In this document: piece by piece, positions 35,859 to 44,501 of the stretch | Numbering within the stretch: the first letter of the stretch is position 1 | Layout: the number at the start of each line of letters is the position of its first letter | Origin: Streptomyces candidus | GTDB taxonomy: Bacteria; Actinomycetota; Actinomycetes; Streptomycetales; Streptomycetaceae | Length of the DNA stretch: 64,000 nucleotides | Reading direction: 5' to 3' | Assembly (NCBI RefSeq): GCF_014207445.1 | Contig: NZ_JACHEM010000001.1 | Span: 248,001-312,000, forward strand | Translations under genes and position numbers: made by a program | The notes under the pieces: generated by a model | What the model was told of the DNA's origin: nothing | Databases searched by the model: none | Seen by the model: only the letters and a program-made list of their open reading frames with translations

Positions 35859-38800
35859 TCAGACCGTCACGTGCTCCCGGTCACCGTCCTGCGACGCCGT
35901 GCGGGCGTCGTCCGGCTTCCGTTCGTCCCGCTTGGCCGCCCTCTTCGCCGCCCGGCGCTCCTTGCGGAGCTCCACCATGGCGTACAGGGTCGGCACCAGA
36001 AGGAGGGTCAGCAGGGTCGACGTGATCAGGCCGCCGATCACCACGATGGCGAGCGGCTTGGAGATGAAGCCGCCCTCCCCTGTGATGCCCAGCGCCATCG
36101 GGAGCAGCGCGAAGATCGTCGCGAGTGCGGTCATCAGGATCGGGCGCAGACGGTGGCGGCCTCCCTCGACGACCGCTTCGACGACGCCCATGCCCTGCGC
36201 CCGGTACTGGTTGATCAGGTCGATCAGCACGATCGCGTTGGTGACCACGATGCCGATCAGCATCAGCATGCCGATCATCGCCGGGACGCCCATGGGGGTT
36301 CCGGTGGCGAGCAGCAGGCCGATCGCACCGGTCGCCGCGAACGGGATGGACACCAGCAGGATCAGCGGCTGGATCAGCGACTTGAAGGTGGCGACCAGCA
36401 GCAGGAACACGATCGCGACGGCTGCCAGCATGGCCAGGAACAGCTTGGCGGTCGCCTCCTCCTGGTCGGCGGAGACGCCGCCGACGGAGACCGTGGCGCC
36501 CTTGGGCAGATCGGCCTCGATGTCGTTGATCTTCGCCTGGAGGGCGCTGGAGACCGCACCGGTGTTGTCGCCGACCGGCTTGGCGCTGACGGTCGCCGAG
36601 CGGGCACCGTCGATGCGGGTCATGGACACCGGGCCGTCGACCAGCTTCACGTCGGCGACCTGGCCGAGGGTGACGCCGGGGCCGACCGGCAGCTTCTTCA
36701 GCTCGTCCATCGTGGACGCGGGCCTGGCGGACTTGACGACGATGTCGCGTTCGGTGCTGTCCAGCATGGCCTTGCCGGACGGGGTGCCGCGTACCGCCTG
36801 GGCGACGACCGCGCCGAGCGCCGCGTCGTCGAGCCCGGCCTCGGCGGCCTTCGGGGTGCCCTTGACGGAGATGCGCGGCACGGACTGGGCGAGGTCGCTC
36901 CGGACGTCGGTGACGTCCTTCAGTCCGGCGACGGCGGACCGCACCTGTTCCGTCGCCCTGGCGAGCGTGCCGGGGTCGCCCGCCTTGACGACGACGCTCA
37001 GGTCCTGGCTGCCGAAGCCGCCGCCCGCACCGACCTTGGTGTCGCCGATGCCCCGAAGGTTCGCGAGCTTGTCCTGGAGCTCCTCGGTGGCCGCCTTGGT
37101 GTCCTCGGCGCTCTTCAGGGTGAGCTGATACGTGGCCTGGTGGGCGCCGGAGGCACCGCCGAAGGCCGCCATGAAGCCCGAGGAGCCCACGGTGACCTGG
37201 TAGTCCTTGATCGTGTCGACGGACTCGATGGCCTTCTCGACCTTGCGGGCCGCCGCGTCCGTGGCCTCCAGGCCGGTGCCGGGCTCCAGCTTCTGCGAGA
37301 GCGAGAGGGTCTCCTGCTCGCTCTCGTCGAAGAAGTTGGTCTTCAGCAGGGGCGCCATCGCGAACGTGCCCAACAGGACGACGAGCGCGATCGCCAGGCT
37401 GACCAGGCGGCGCCCGGTCGCGAAGCGGAGCACGGGGACGTACATGCGCTGGAGGCGGGACCTGTTCTCCTGCTCCTCCGCCCTGCGGCGCAGCTCCTGC
37501 GGGTCGACGCCCTCCGAGCCCTTGGGGGCGCGCAGGAACCAGTACGAGAGGACCGGGACGACCGTGAGGGAGACGAGGAGGGAGGCGAGCAGCGCGGCCG
37601 ACACGGTGAGGGAGAACGAGCCGAAGAGCTGGCCCACCATGCCACCGACCAGGCCGACCGGCAGGAACACCGCGACCGTGGTCAGAGTCGACGAGGTGAC
37701 CGCGCCCGCGACCTCCTTGACGGCGGTGACGATCGCGCTGTACCGCTCCTCGCCGTAGGACAGGTGCCGCTTGATGTTCTCCAGGACCACGATCGAGTCG
37801 TCCACGACGCGGCCGATCGCGATGGTCAGCGCGCCGAGGGTGAGGACGTTGAGGGAGAGGTCCCGGGTCCACAGCACGATCAGAGCGAGGACGACGGACA
37901 GCGGGATCGAGATCGCGGTGACCAGCGTCGAGCGGACCGACGCCAAGAAGACCAGGATGACGACGACCGCGAAGACGAGACCGAGCGCGCCCTCGGTGGT
38001 CAGACCGGATATCGACTTGGAGACCGCCGGGCCCTGGTCGAAGACCGTGGTCAGGGTGGCGCCGGAGCCGAGGGTGTCGCGCAGCTCGGGCAGCTTGTCC
38101 TTGACCGCGTCGGAGATGGCGACGGCGCTGCCGTCCTGGTCCATCGTGATCGACAACGACAGGCTGGGACTGCCGTTGGTACGGGTCACCGAGGTCGCCT
38201 GTGCGGGCTTCTCCTCGACCGTCGCGACGTCACCGAGGCGTACCGGCTTGGGCGCCGTGGCCTCGCCCGGCTTCGGCTGACCGCTGATCCGCAGGTCCTC
38301 GATCTGCTTCAGCGAGGTGAGGCTGCCGCCGACCTGGACGGTGCGGGACTTGCCGTCCTCGGCGAAGGCGCCGGCCGGGACGGTCGCGCCGGCCTGCTGG
38401 AGGGCCTGGCCGAGCGTCATCGCGTTGAGCCCCGCGGCGGCCAGCTTCGCGTCGTCGGGGGTGACGGCGACCTGGAGCTCCTGGACGCCGGCGACGGTGA
38501 CCTGGCTGACGCCCTCGATGTTCTGGAGGACGGGGACCACGGTGCGGTCCAGCTGGTCGGCGAGGGCCTGCTGGTCCTTGTCCGAGGTCACGGCGAGCGT
38601 GACGGTCGGCAGGTCGTCCGTGGACCCGGCCACGACCTGCGGGTCCACGTCCTTGGGGAGCAACGCCCGGGAGCGGTTCACGGCCTGCTGGACGTCGGCG
38701 ACGAGCTGCTTGGTGCCCTCGTCCCCGTAGTCGAACTGGGCCATGATCACGGCGGAGCCCTCGCTCGCCGTGGAGGTCACGGACTCGATGCCGTCGACCG

Positions 38801-39020
38801 CCTTGAGGGAGTTCTCCAGGGGCTCGACGACCTGCTTCTCGACCACGTCGGGAGCCGCGCCCTGGTAGGGGGCGATCACGGACACCATCGGAAGCTCGAT
38901 GGTGGGCAGCAACTGCTGCTTGAGCTGCGGGATCGCTATCGCGCCGAAGACCAGCGCGACGATCGACATCAGCCCGATCAGGGCCCGCTGGGCGAGGCTG
39001 AATCTGGACAGCCAGGACAT
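35859..39020 (-). CDS. RND-superfamily (AcrB-type) efflux transporter
   Basis: 1053-residue inner-membrane protein with the full HAE1/HME-type plan: TM1 (residues ~12-31), a large extracytoplasmic loop (~40-330), TM2-6 with the proton-relay acidic pair in GRVVDDSIVVLENIKR, TM7, a second loop (~570-860), and TM8-12. The C-terminal tail is charged (KRAAKRDERKPDD). It would export drugs or metabolites by proton antiport. No membrane-fusion protein is encoded nearby, as is usual in Gram-positives. The ATG at 39018-39020 matches the AcrB-like start MSWLSRFSLAQRALIGL. It is downstream of a two-component operon on the same strand. Confidence 0.93.
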   Translation of the reverse strand: MSWLSRFSLAQRALIGLMSIVALVFGAIAIPQLKQQLLPTIELPMVSVIAPYQGAAPDVVEKQVVEPLENSLKAVDGIESVTSTASEGSAVIMAQFDYGDEGTKQLVADVQQAVNRSRALLPKDVDPQVVAGSTDDLPTVTLAVTSDKDQQALADQLDRTVVPVLQNIEGVSQVTVAGVQELQVAVTPDDAKLAAAGLNAMTLGQALQQAGATVPAGAFAEDGKSRTVQVGGSLTSLKQIEDLRISGQPKPGEATAPKPVRLGDVATVEEKPAQATSVTRTNGSPSLSLSITMDQDGSAVAISDAVKDKLPELRDTLGSGATLTTVFDQGPAVSKSISGLTTEGALGLVFAVVVILVFLASVRSTLVTAISIPLSVVLALIVLWTRDLSLNVLTLGALTIAIGRVVDDSIVVLENIKRHLSYGEERYSAIVTAVKEVAGAVTSSTLTTVAVFLPVGLVGGMVGQLFGSFSLTVSAALLASLLVSLTVVPVLSYWFLRAPKGSEGVDPQELRRRAEEQENRSRLQRMYVPVLRFATGRRLVSLAIALVVLLGTFAMAPLLKTNFFDESEQETLSLSQKLEPGTGLEATDAAARKVEKAIESVDTIKDYQVTVGSSGFMAAFGGASGAHQATYQLTLKSAEDTKAATEELQDKLANLRGIGDTKVGAGGGFGSQDLSVVVKAGDPGTLARATEQVRSAVAGLKDVTDVRSDLAQSVPRISVKGTPKAAEAGLDDAALGAVVAQAVRGTPSGKAMLDSTERDIVVKSARPASTMDELKKLPVGPGVTLGQVADVKLVDGPVSMTRIDGARSATVSAKPVGDNTGAVSSALQAKINDIEADLPKGATVSVGGVSADQEEATAKLFLAMLAAVAIVFLLLVATFKSLIQPLILLVSIPFAATGAIGLLLATGTPMGVPAMIGMLMLIGIVVTNAIVLIDLINQYRAQGMGVVEAVVEGGRHRLRPILMTALATIFALLPMALGITGEGGFISKPLAIVVIGGLITSTLLTLLLVPTLYAMVELRKERRAAKRAAKRDERKPDDARTASQDGDREHVTV

Positions 39021-39167
39021 GGGTGGAGTCTCTCTTCTGTGGCGAGCGGTGCAGGTGGACGCGGAGGTCCACTCATACGATCGGCCACGGAGAACCACTC
39101 CCCGGTCGCCCCCAGGTCCCCTTTGCGACCCGCGCGTACCGCAGCTGGAGTACGCGGGATCGGACCC

Positions 39168-39887
39168 TCACTCCACCCTTGGGCGTACGAGGCCCGATTC
39201 GTACGCGAACACCACCAGTTGTGCCCGGTCGCGGGCGCCCAGCTTGGACATCGCACGGTTCACGTGGGTCTTGACGGTGAGGGGGCTCACGGCGAGGACG
39301 GCGGCGATCCCGTCGTTGGAGTTGCCGCCCGCGACGTGGACGAGGACCTCCCGTTCGCGGACGGTCAGGGAGGCGAGGCGTTCGGCGTGGGCACTGTCGG
39401 CGGAGGGTGCGGGGCCGCCGGCGTCGCCCTGCTTGAGGAAGGTGGCGATGAGGCCCTTGGTCGCCGCGGGCGACAGCAGGGCCTCCCCCTGGGCGGCGAT
39501 CCGGATGGCGTTGAGGAGTTCGTCGGGTTCCGCGCCCTTGCCGAGAAAGCCGGACGCGCCGGCCCGGATCGACTCCACGACGTACTCGTCCACCTCGAAG
39601 GTCGTGAGCATCACCACGTGAACGGCCGCGAGTTCGGGGTCCGCGCCGATCGCGCGCGTGGCGGTCAGCCCGTCGGTGCCCGGCATCCGGATGTCCATGA
39701 GGACGACGTCGGGGCGGGTGCGGCGGGTCAGTTCGAGTGCCTGGGCGCCGTCGGCGGCCTCGCCGACCACTTCCATGTCCGGCTCGGAGTCGACGAGGAT
39801 GCGGAAGGCGCTGCGCAGGAGGGCCTGGTCGTCGGCGAGGAGGACCTTGATGGGGGGAAGAGGGGCGGGGTCCTGCCGTCCGGTCAT
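39168..39887 (-). CDS. NarL/LuxR-type response regulator
   Basis: 239 residues: REC domain with phospho-acceptor D65 (VVLMDIRMPG) and lysine in GFLGKGAEPDEL, then a LuxR helix-turn-helix (LTVREREVLVHVAGG with TVKTHVNRAMSKLG). It presumably binds DNA when phosphorylated by the kinase encoded just upstream. The ATG overlaps the kinase stop by four bases. The RND transporter gene follows 147 bases downstream and is the obvious target. Confidence 0.93.
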   Translation of the reverse strand: MTGRQDPAPLPPIKVLLADDQALLRSAFRILVDSEPDMEVVGEAADGAQALELTRRTRPDVVLMDIRMPGTDGLTATRAIGADPELAAVHVVMLTTFEVDEYVVESIRAGASGFLGKGAEPDELLNAIRIAAQGEALLSPAATKGLIATFLKQGDAGGPAPSADSAHAERLASLTVREREVLVHVAGGNSNDGIAAVLAVSPLTVKTHVNRAMSKLGARDRAQLVVFAYESGLVRPRVE

Positions 39888-41194
39888 GTGCGTTCCTCCC
39901 CCGGGGCGGTGTGCGTGCGGGGCTCCCTGGCCGTACCCGCCGTTTCGGGCAGGATCGCATGGACGCGGAACCCGCCGCCGTAGCGGGGGCCCGCGGTGAG
40001 GGTGCCGCCCAGGGCGCCGACGCGTTCGCGCATGCCGAGGAGGCCGTGGCCGCCGCCGTCCCCGGGCGGTTCGGCGGCTGTGCCGGGGCCGCGGTCGGCG
40101 GGCGGGCCGACGCCGTCGTCGAGGACGGTGACCTCGATCGACGCACCGACGCGCACGACGCTGACCTCGGCCTTCGCGTGCGGGCCCGCGTGCTTGCGGA
40201 CGTTGGTGAGGGCCTCCTGGACGATCCGGTAGGCGGCCAGATCGACGGAGGCGGGGAGCGCGCCGTCGTCGGTGCGGGCGAGGACGACCGGCAGCCCGGC
40301 GTTGCGGAAGGTGTCGAGGAGGCCGTCGAGGACGGCGAGGCCGGGGGCGGGCTCGGTGGGGGCGTTCGGTTCGCCGGACTGGCGCAGCAGGCCCACGGTG
40401 GCGCGCAGTTCGTCGAGGGCGCTGCGGCTGGCCTCCCGTACGTGCGCCAGTGCCTCCTTGGCCTGGTCGGGGCGTTTGTCCATGACGTGCGAGGCGACTC
40501 CCGCCTGGACGTTGACCAGGGCGATGTGGTGGGCGACGACGTCGTGCAGGTCACGGGCGATCCGCAGGCGTTCCTCGGCGACCCGCCGGCGGGCCTCCTC
40601 CTCGCGGGTGCGCTCGGCGCGCTCGGCGCGCTCGCGGATGGCGTCGACGAAGGCACGGCGGCTGCGGACGGCGTCGCCCGCGCTGGCGCCGATGCCGGTC
40701 CAGGCGAACAGCCCCAGGTTCTCCTGCGCGTACCAGGGGCCGTCGCTGAGGCACATGCCGGTGGCCGTCAGCGTGGTCATGGTGAGCAGCCCGATGCGCC
40801 AGGTGGTGGGGCGGTCGGTGCGGGCGGCGACCGTGTACAGCGCGACGACGGCCGCCATCGCGACGGGGGCCGGCGGCCCGGTGGGGGCGAGGGCGAGTTC
40901 GGCGACGGTGAGGGCCCAGGTCACGGCCAGCACCGGGAGCGGACGGCGGCGGCGCAGGACGAGCGCGGCGGCGGCCAGTGCCATCAGGGTGATGCTGAGC
41001 GGGCCGGGGGCACGGGTGCTGAAGGTGGGACCGTGCGGGCCGCCGTGCGGGTCGGCGAACGACGCGGAGACCATGCACGCGAGCAGCGCGGCGGCGAGGG
41101 CGGCGTCGAAGGCGAGGGGGTGGGCCCGGAGCCAGGACCGGGGGCGGGCGAGAGGGCCGGCGGGTCCGGAGCCCGGGACGGGGGCGGCGGTCAT
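39884..41194 (-). CDS. Membrane sensor histidine kinase (HisKA_3 type)
   Basis: 436 residues. Five or six hydrophobic segments occupy residues ~20-180. A HisKA_3 dimerisation domain follows with the phospho-accepting histidine in ARDLHDVVAHHIALVNV, then a HATPase domain with the N box EALTNVRKHAG, the G1 box DDGVG and the G2 box GGGHGLLGMRERV. The sensor is intramembrane with no large outer loop, so it may sense membrane stress. The ATG at 41192-41194 is chosen at the start of MTAAPVPGSG; upstream frame is arginine-rich and unlike protein. Confidence 0.9.
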   Translation of the reverse strand: MTAAPVPGSGPAGPLARPRSWLRAHPLAFDAALAAALLACMVSASFADPHGGPHGPTFSTRAPGPLSITLMALAAAALVLRRRRPLPVLAVTWALTVAELALAPTGPPAPVAMAAVVALYTVAARTDRPTTWRIGLLTMTTLTATGMCLSDGPWYAQENLGLFAWTGIGASAGDAVRSRRAFVDAIRERAERAERTREEEARRRVAEERLRIARDLHDVVAHHIALVNVQAGVASHVMDKRPDQAKEALAHVREASRSALDELRATVGLLRQSGEPNAPTEPAPGLAVLDGLLDTFRNAGLPVVLARTDDGALPASVDLAAYRIVQEALTNVRKHAGPHAKAEVSVVRVGASIEVTVLDDGVGPPADRGPGTAAEPPGDGGGHGLLGMRERVGALGGTLTAGPRYGGGFRVHAILPETAGTAREPRTHTAPGEERT

Positions 41195-41507
41195 GGGGCC
41201 ACGGTACGGGGACCGACGGCGGGCGCGGGCCGCGGTACGGGGGATGCGGCGCGAGCACCGGCCGCACGGGACGGGCGGGCAGGCAGCGGGCAACCGGACT
41301 CAGGGACGTCGGCAGGGACGTGCCGGTGGCCGGGGCCGCGGTCGGTGGCGGCGGCCGGGGACGTGGCGGACCCGGGACGGGGCGGGTCCGGGTACCCACG
41401 GTGCCGCGATCACGGGCACCGGCATGGGGCTGAGCCGGTGTGCCCCGGAACGCGCCGAGCCCCGCCAAGGGGTGGCGGGGCTCGGGGTCGGAGTGGGAGG
41501 CGGAGGG
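41195..41507. other. Intergenic region between psp operon and histidine kinase gene
   Basis: 313 bases without a credible gene. The first ~100 bases beyond the psp genes hold the terminator below. The remainder, GC-rich with GGGACGG-type repeats, must contain the kinase promoter, but no clear hexamers are visible. Confidence 0.45.
41455..41485 (-). terminator. Terminator of the pspA-pspAA operon
   Basis: Perfect 13-bp inverted repeat CCGAGCCCCGCCA / TGGCGGGGCTCGG, five-base loop, about 23 bases past the pspAA stop. Confidence 0.8.
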
Positions 41508-41786
41508 TCAGCCCGGGATGAGGCCGCCCTCGGTGAGCATGGCGCGGACGTCCTCCAGGGTGGAGTCCGGTGCCGGGAGGATCAGTTCCGAGGGCTCCAG
41601 GGAGTCGTCGGGAAGGGGCGCGCCCAGGCTCCGTACCGCGTCGAGCAGCGCCTGCAGCGTGCGGCGGAAGCCGGGCCCGTCGCCGTTCTCCATCTCGGCG
41701 AGCAGTTCGTCGTCGAGCTTGTTGAGCTCGGCGAAGTGGCTGTCGGCCAGGTCTCGCTGACCCTCGCCCATGATCCGTACGATCAT
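41508..41786 (-). CDS. pspAA: PspA-associated protein PspAA
   Basis: 92 residues: MIVRIMGEGQRDLADSHFAELNKLDDELLAEM followed by a Pro/Leu-rich region ending in MLTEGGLIPG. The PspAA family is found beside PspA in Actinobacteria and halophiles. It begins 18 bases after the pspA stop with GGAGGAGG upstream, so it is co-transcribed. Presumed partner of PspA in the envelope stress response; mechanism unknown. Confidence 0.9.
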   Translation of the reverse strand: MIVRIMGEGQRDLADSHFAELNKLDDELLAEMENGDGPGFRRTLQALLDAVRSLGAPLPDDSLEPSELILPAPDSTLEDVRAMLTEGGLIPG

Positions 41787-41804
41787 GACGTCCTCCTCCC
41801 GGCT

Positions 41805-42599
41805 CTACTGCTTGTCGAACTTGGGGTGGGACCGGGGCTGGGACTGGGGCTGGGCCGCGTCCTGCGGGCCGCCCTCGATGGCCTGCTGGGACGGGCCGCC
41901 GGCCAGTTCCGCCTTCATCCGCTGGAGTTCCAGCTCGACGTCCGTGCCGCCGGAGAGGCGGTCCAGCTCGGCCTGGAGGTCGTCCTTGGCGAGGCCGGAC
42001 TGGTCGTCCAGCGCACCCGAGGCCAGCAGTTCGTCGATGGCCCCCGCGCGGGCCTGGAGCTGCGCGGTCTTGTCCTCGGCGCGCTGGATCGCGACGCCGA
42101 CGTCGCTCATCTCCTCGGAGATGCCGGAGAAGGACTCCGCGATCCGGGTCTGCGCCTGCGCCGCCGTGTAGGTGGCCTTGATGGTCTCCTTCTTGGTCCG
42201 GAAGGCATCGACCTTGGCCTGGAGGCGCTGTGCCGCGAGGGTCAGCTTCTCCTCCTCGCCCTGGAGGGTCTGGTGCTGCGTCTCCAGGTCGGTGACCTGC
42301 TGCTGCAGCGCGGCACGGCGGGACAGGGCCTCGCGGGCGAGGTCCTCCCGGCCCAGTGCGAGCGCCTTGCGGCCCTGGTCCTCCAGCTTGGAGGACTGGC
42401 CCTGCAACTGGTTGAGCTGCAGTTCGAGCCGCTTGCGCGACGTCGCTACGTCGGCGACTCCGCGGCGCACCTTCTGCAGCAGCTCAAGCTGCTTCTGGTA
42501 CGAGTAGTCGAGTGTCTCCCGCGGGTCTTCGGCCCGGTCAAGGGCCTTGTTCGCCTTCGCGCGGAAGATCATCCCCATACGCTTCATGACACCGCTCAT
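41805..42599 (-). CDS. pspA: Phage-shock protein A / IM30 family
   Basis: 264 residues, nearly all alpha-helical coiled coil (about residues 25-220), with the amphipathic N-terminal helix MSGVMKRMGMIFRAKANKALD that contacts membranes. The C-terminal ~40 residues are Gln/Pro-rich and disordered (QPQSQPRSHPKFDKQ). PspA polymerises on stressed membranes and preserves the proton-motive force. ATG start at 42597-42599. No pspB or pspC gene is adjacent. Confidence 0.94.
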   Translation of the reverse strand: MSGVMKRMGMIFRAKANKALDRAEDPRETLDYSYQKQLELLQKVRRGVADVATSRKRLELQLNQLQGQSSKLEDQGRKALALGREDLAREALSRRAALQQQVTDLETQHQTLQGEEEKLTLAAQRLQAKVDAFRTKKETIKATYTAAQAQTRIAESFSGISEEMSDVGVAIQRAEDKTAQLQARAGAIDELLASGALDDQSGLAKDDLQAELDRLSGGTDVELELQRMKAELAGGPSQQAIEGGPQDAAQPQSQPRSHPKFDKQ

Positions 42600-42940
42600 G
42601 GGCTTCGCGCGCCCCCTTCTGACGGACTCCGGCTCCTGGTCACTCCAACAGAACCCACAGTACGGGCCCTGTCTCCATTACCGCACTGTTAGGGCGCCGA
42701 TGGACTCCTCCCTGGGGACGACTGTGCGGACGCGGGCTCGGGCGTAGGGAGTACGCGGGCCCCGGGGCAACCCTGTAACGCGACCCCGGCACCCGGCCCC
42801 CGGGCCCCGTACAGAGCCTCGAAGCGGCTTTGTACGGGCGTCGGGCGGCCTTCGTGTGCGGGCCCGCAGGACAGAGGTGTTGCCGGATCGTTCCCCTCAA
42901 GGCTGGGGTCCATGCGTCCCACCCCGTACCCTTGGGTTTT
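42600..42940. other. Divergent region between pspA and the DUF3043 gene
   Basis: 341 bases without a gene. It has GTACTGTGGG and GGTAATGG on the pspA strand that could be -10 elements, but no matching -35. A near-perfect inverted repeat CCCGTACAGAGCC / GGCTTTGTACGGG (42806-42818 and 42826-42838, one G-U) lies 103 bases upstream of the DUF3043 gene; it is annotated below. Confidence 0.45.
42806..42838. promoter_or_regulatory. Inverted repeat in the pspA/DUF3043 intergenic region
   Basis: 13-base arms separated by TCGAAGC with a single wobble pair. It has the form of either a protein-binding operator or a leader hairpin. No regulator is known to me for it. Confidence 0.45.
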
Positions 42941-43546
42941 GTGTTCCGTAGCCGTGCCAACTCCAGCGCTGAGAAGACCGCCGTCTCCGACAAGGTGACT
43001 GCCGACCTCTCCAAGCAGCCCCGTGACCCGCAGGCGCCCAAGGGGCGCCCCACCCCGAAGCGCACCGTCGCGCAGTCGCAGCGCCGTAGCGCGGTGACCG
43101 CGCCGACGAACCGCAAGGAGGCGATGAAGCGCCAGCGGGAGGCCCGCCGCGCCGACCTCGCCAAGCAGCGCGAAGCCCTCGCCAGCGGTGACGAGCGGTA
43201 CCTGCCCCTCCGTGACAAGGGCCCGGTGCGCCGCTTCACGCGGGACTTCGTCGACTCGCGCTTCTTCGTCGCGGAGTTCTTCCTGCCGATGGCCGTGCTC
43301 ATCCTCGTGCTGAGCATGGTGCAGATCGGGAACCTGCAGACGGTCTCGCTGATGCTGTGGATGGCGGTGATCGTGCTGATCGTGATCGACTCGGTCGGTC
43401 TGTCGATCCGCCTGAAGAAGCAGCTGCGGGCGCGATTCCCCGACGAGCCGCTGCGCGGCGCCGTGGCCTACGGTCTGATGCGTTCGCTCCAGATGCGCCG
43501 ACTGCGTCTGCCCAAGCCGCAGGTCAAACGCGGGGAACGGCCCTGA
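42941..43546 (+). CDS. DUF3043 membrane protein
   Basis: 201 residues. The N-terminal ~95 are basic and hydrophilic (PKGRPTPKRTVAQSQRR), followed by a conserved stretch DKGPVRRFTRDFVDSRFFVAEFF and two adjacent hydrophobic helices (about residues 116-135, 137-156), then a cytoplasmic tail LRGAVAYGLMRSLQMRRLRLPKP. Function unknown; it is conserved in Actinobacteria. The GTG 42941 has no Shine-Dalgarno sequence; TACCCT seven bases upstream could make it a leaderless start. It stops just before a strong hairpin. Confidence 0.85.
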   Translation: MFRSRANSSAEKTAVSDKVTADLSKQPRDPQAPKGRPTPKRTVAQSQRRSAVTAPTNRKEAMKRQREARRADLAKQREALASGDERYLPLRDKGPVRRFTRDFVDSRFFVAEFFLPMAVLILVLSMVQIGNLQTVSLMLWMAVIVLIVIDSVGLSIRLKKQLRARFPDEPLRGAVAYGLMRSLQMRRLRLPKPQVKRGERP

Positions 43547-43571
43547 GCCGGGAAGCCCCCCTCTCTCCGGG

Positions 43572-43611
43572 AGCCCCGTCGACCGCCGATCCGGCGGGTC
43601 TCGACGGGGCT
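43572..43611 (+). terminator. Terminator after the DUF3043 gene
   Basis: Nested hairpin: 11-bp outer stem AGCCCCGTCGA / TCGACGGGGCT around an inner CCGCC / GGCGG stem with loop GATCC. It starts 26 bases past the stop. The methyltransferase start must lie downstream of it, which supports the GTG at 43651. Confidence 0.75.
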
Positions 43612-43650
43612 TCCGCCGCATGGCCGGCCTGCCCGACCGGCCCGGCACAC

Positions 43651-44436
43651 GTGTCCGGTCCGGCCGGCGGAGCCGGTCCGGCGGGCGCGGGGCAGCCGGG
43701 GGGACTGCGCGACACGGTCCGGCGGGAACTCGTCGCCCGCCAGGTCGACGAGCAGATGTCCGACCGCTTCCCGGTCGGGCAACGGCTGCGGATACTCGAC
43801 GTCGGCATGGGCCGGGGCGCGCAGGCACTGCGCCTGGCCCGGGCCGGCCACCGGGTGACCGGGCTCGAAGCCGACGCGCGGATGCTGGCGACGGCCCGGG
43901 AGTCGCTGTCCGTGGAGCCCGCCGGAATCCGCGAGCGGGTGCGGCTGATGCAGGGCGACGGCCGCGACACCGGCGTGCACTTCCTGCCGGGCAGCTTCGA
44001 CGTGGTGCTGTGCCACGGGGTGCTGATGCACGTGCGGGAGCCCGACGCCCTGGTCGCGGGTCTGGGCAGGATGCTGGCGCCCGGCGGGCTGCTGTCCCTT
44101 CTCGTACGGAACGCGGAGGCGCTGGCGATGCGGCCGGCGCTGGCCGGGGACTGGGCGGGGGCACTGGCCGCCATGGACACCGACACGTACACCGACCGGC
44201 GCGGGCTGCCGGTACGGGCGGACCGGCTCGACGCGCTGACCGCCACGCTCGCCGGGATCGCGGCCCCGCTGCGCGCCTGGTACGGGGTGCGGGTCTTCAC
44301 CGACGCCGCGCCGGACGTGGCCCCGCCGTCCGCGGACGAGCTGGCGCGGGTACTGGCCCTGGAGGACCGGGCCGGACGCACCGATCCGTACCGGCGGGTG
44401 GCGGCGCTGCTGCATCTGTGCGGGGTGCGGGGCTGA
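43651..44436 (+). CDS. Class I SAM-dependent methyltransferase
   Basis: 261 residues. The SAM-binding motif I is LRILDVGMGRGAQALRLARAG, motif II is GLEADARMLA, and motif IV is FDVVLCHGVLMHV. The N-terminal ~20 residues are Gly/Pro/Ala-rich before GLRDTVRRELVARQ. The substrate is unknown; the arrangement recalls UbiE/CmoM-like families. GTG 43651 is the only in-frame conventional start between the terminator and the conserved region, and no clear ribosome site precedes it, so the start is uncertain. Confidence 0.82.
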   Translation: MSGPAGGAGPAGAGQPGGLRDTVRRELVARQVDEQMSDRFPVGQRLRILDVGMGRGAQALRLARAGHRVTGLEADARMLATARESLSVEPAGIRERVRLMQGDGRDTGVHFLPGSFDVVLCHGVLMHVREPDALVAGLGRMLAPGGLLSLLVRNAEALAMRPALAGDWAGALAAMDTDTYTDRRGLPVRADRLDALTATLAGIAAPLRAWYGVRVFTDAAPDVAPPSADELARVLALEDRAGRTDPYRRVAALLHLCGVRG

Positions 44437-44501
44437 CGGCGGGGTGAAATCCGTTCACCGCGGTGGTCAGGCGCGCGGCCCCGCTTCGCGTCCTCTTCAA
44501 C

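Noticed and set aside
35871..39983. Open frame of 1370 codons opposite the RND transporter gene
   Set aside because: Antisense to a fully conserved transporter and composed of Arg, Gly, Asp and Val repeats typical of high-GC shadow frames. No domain is visible.
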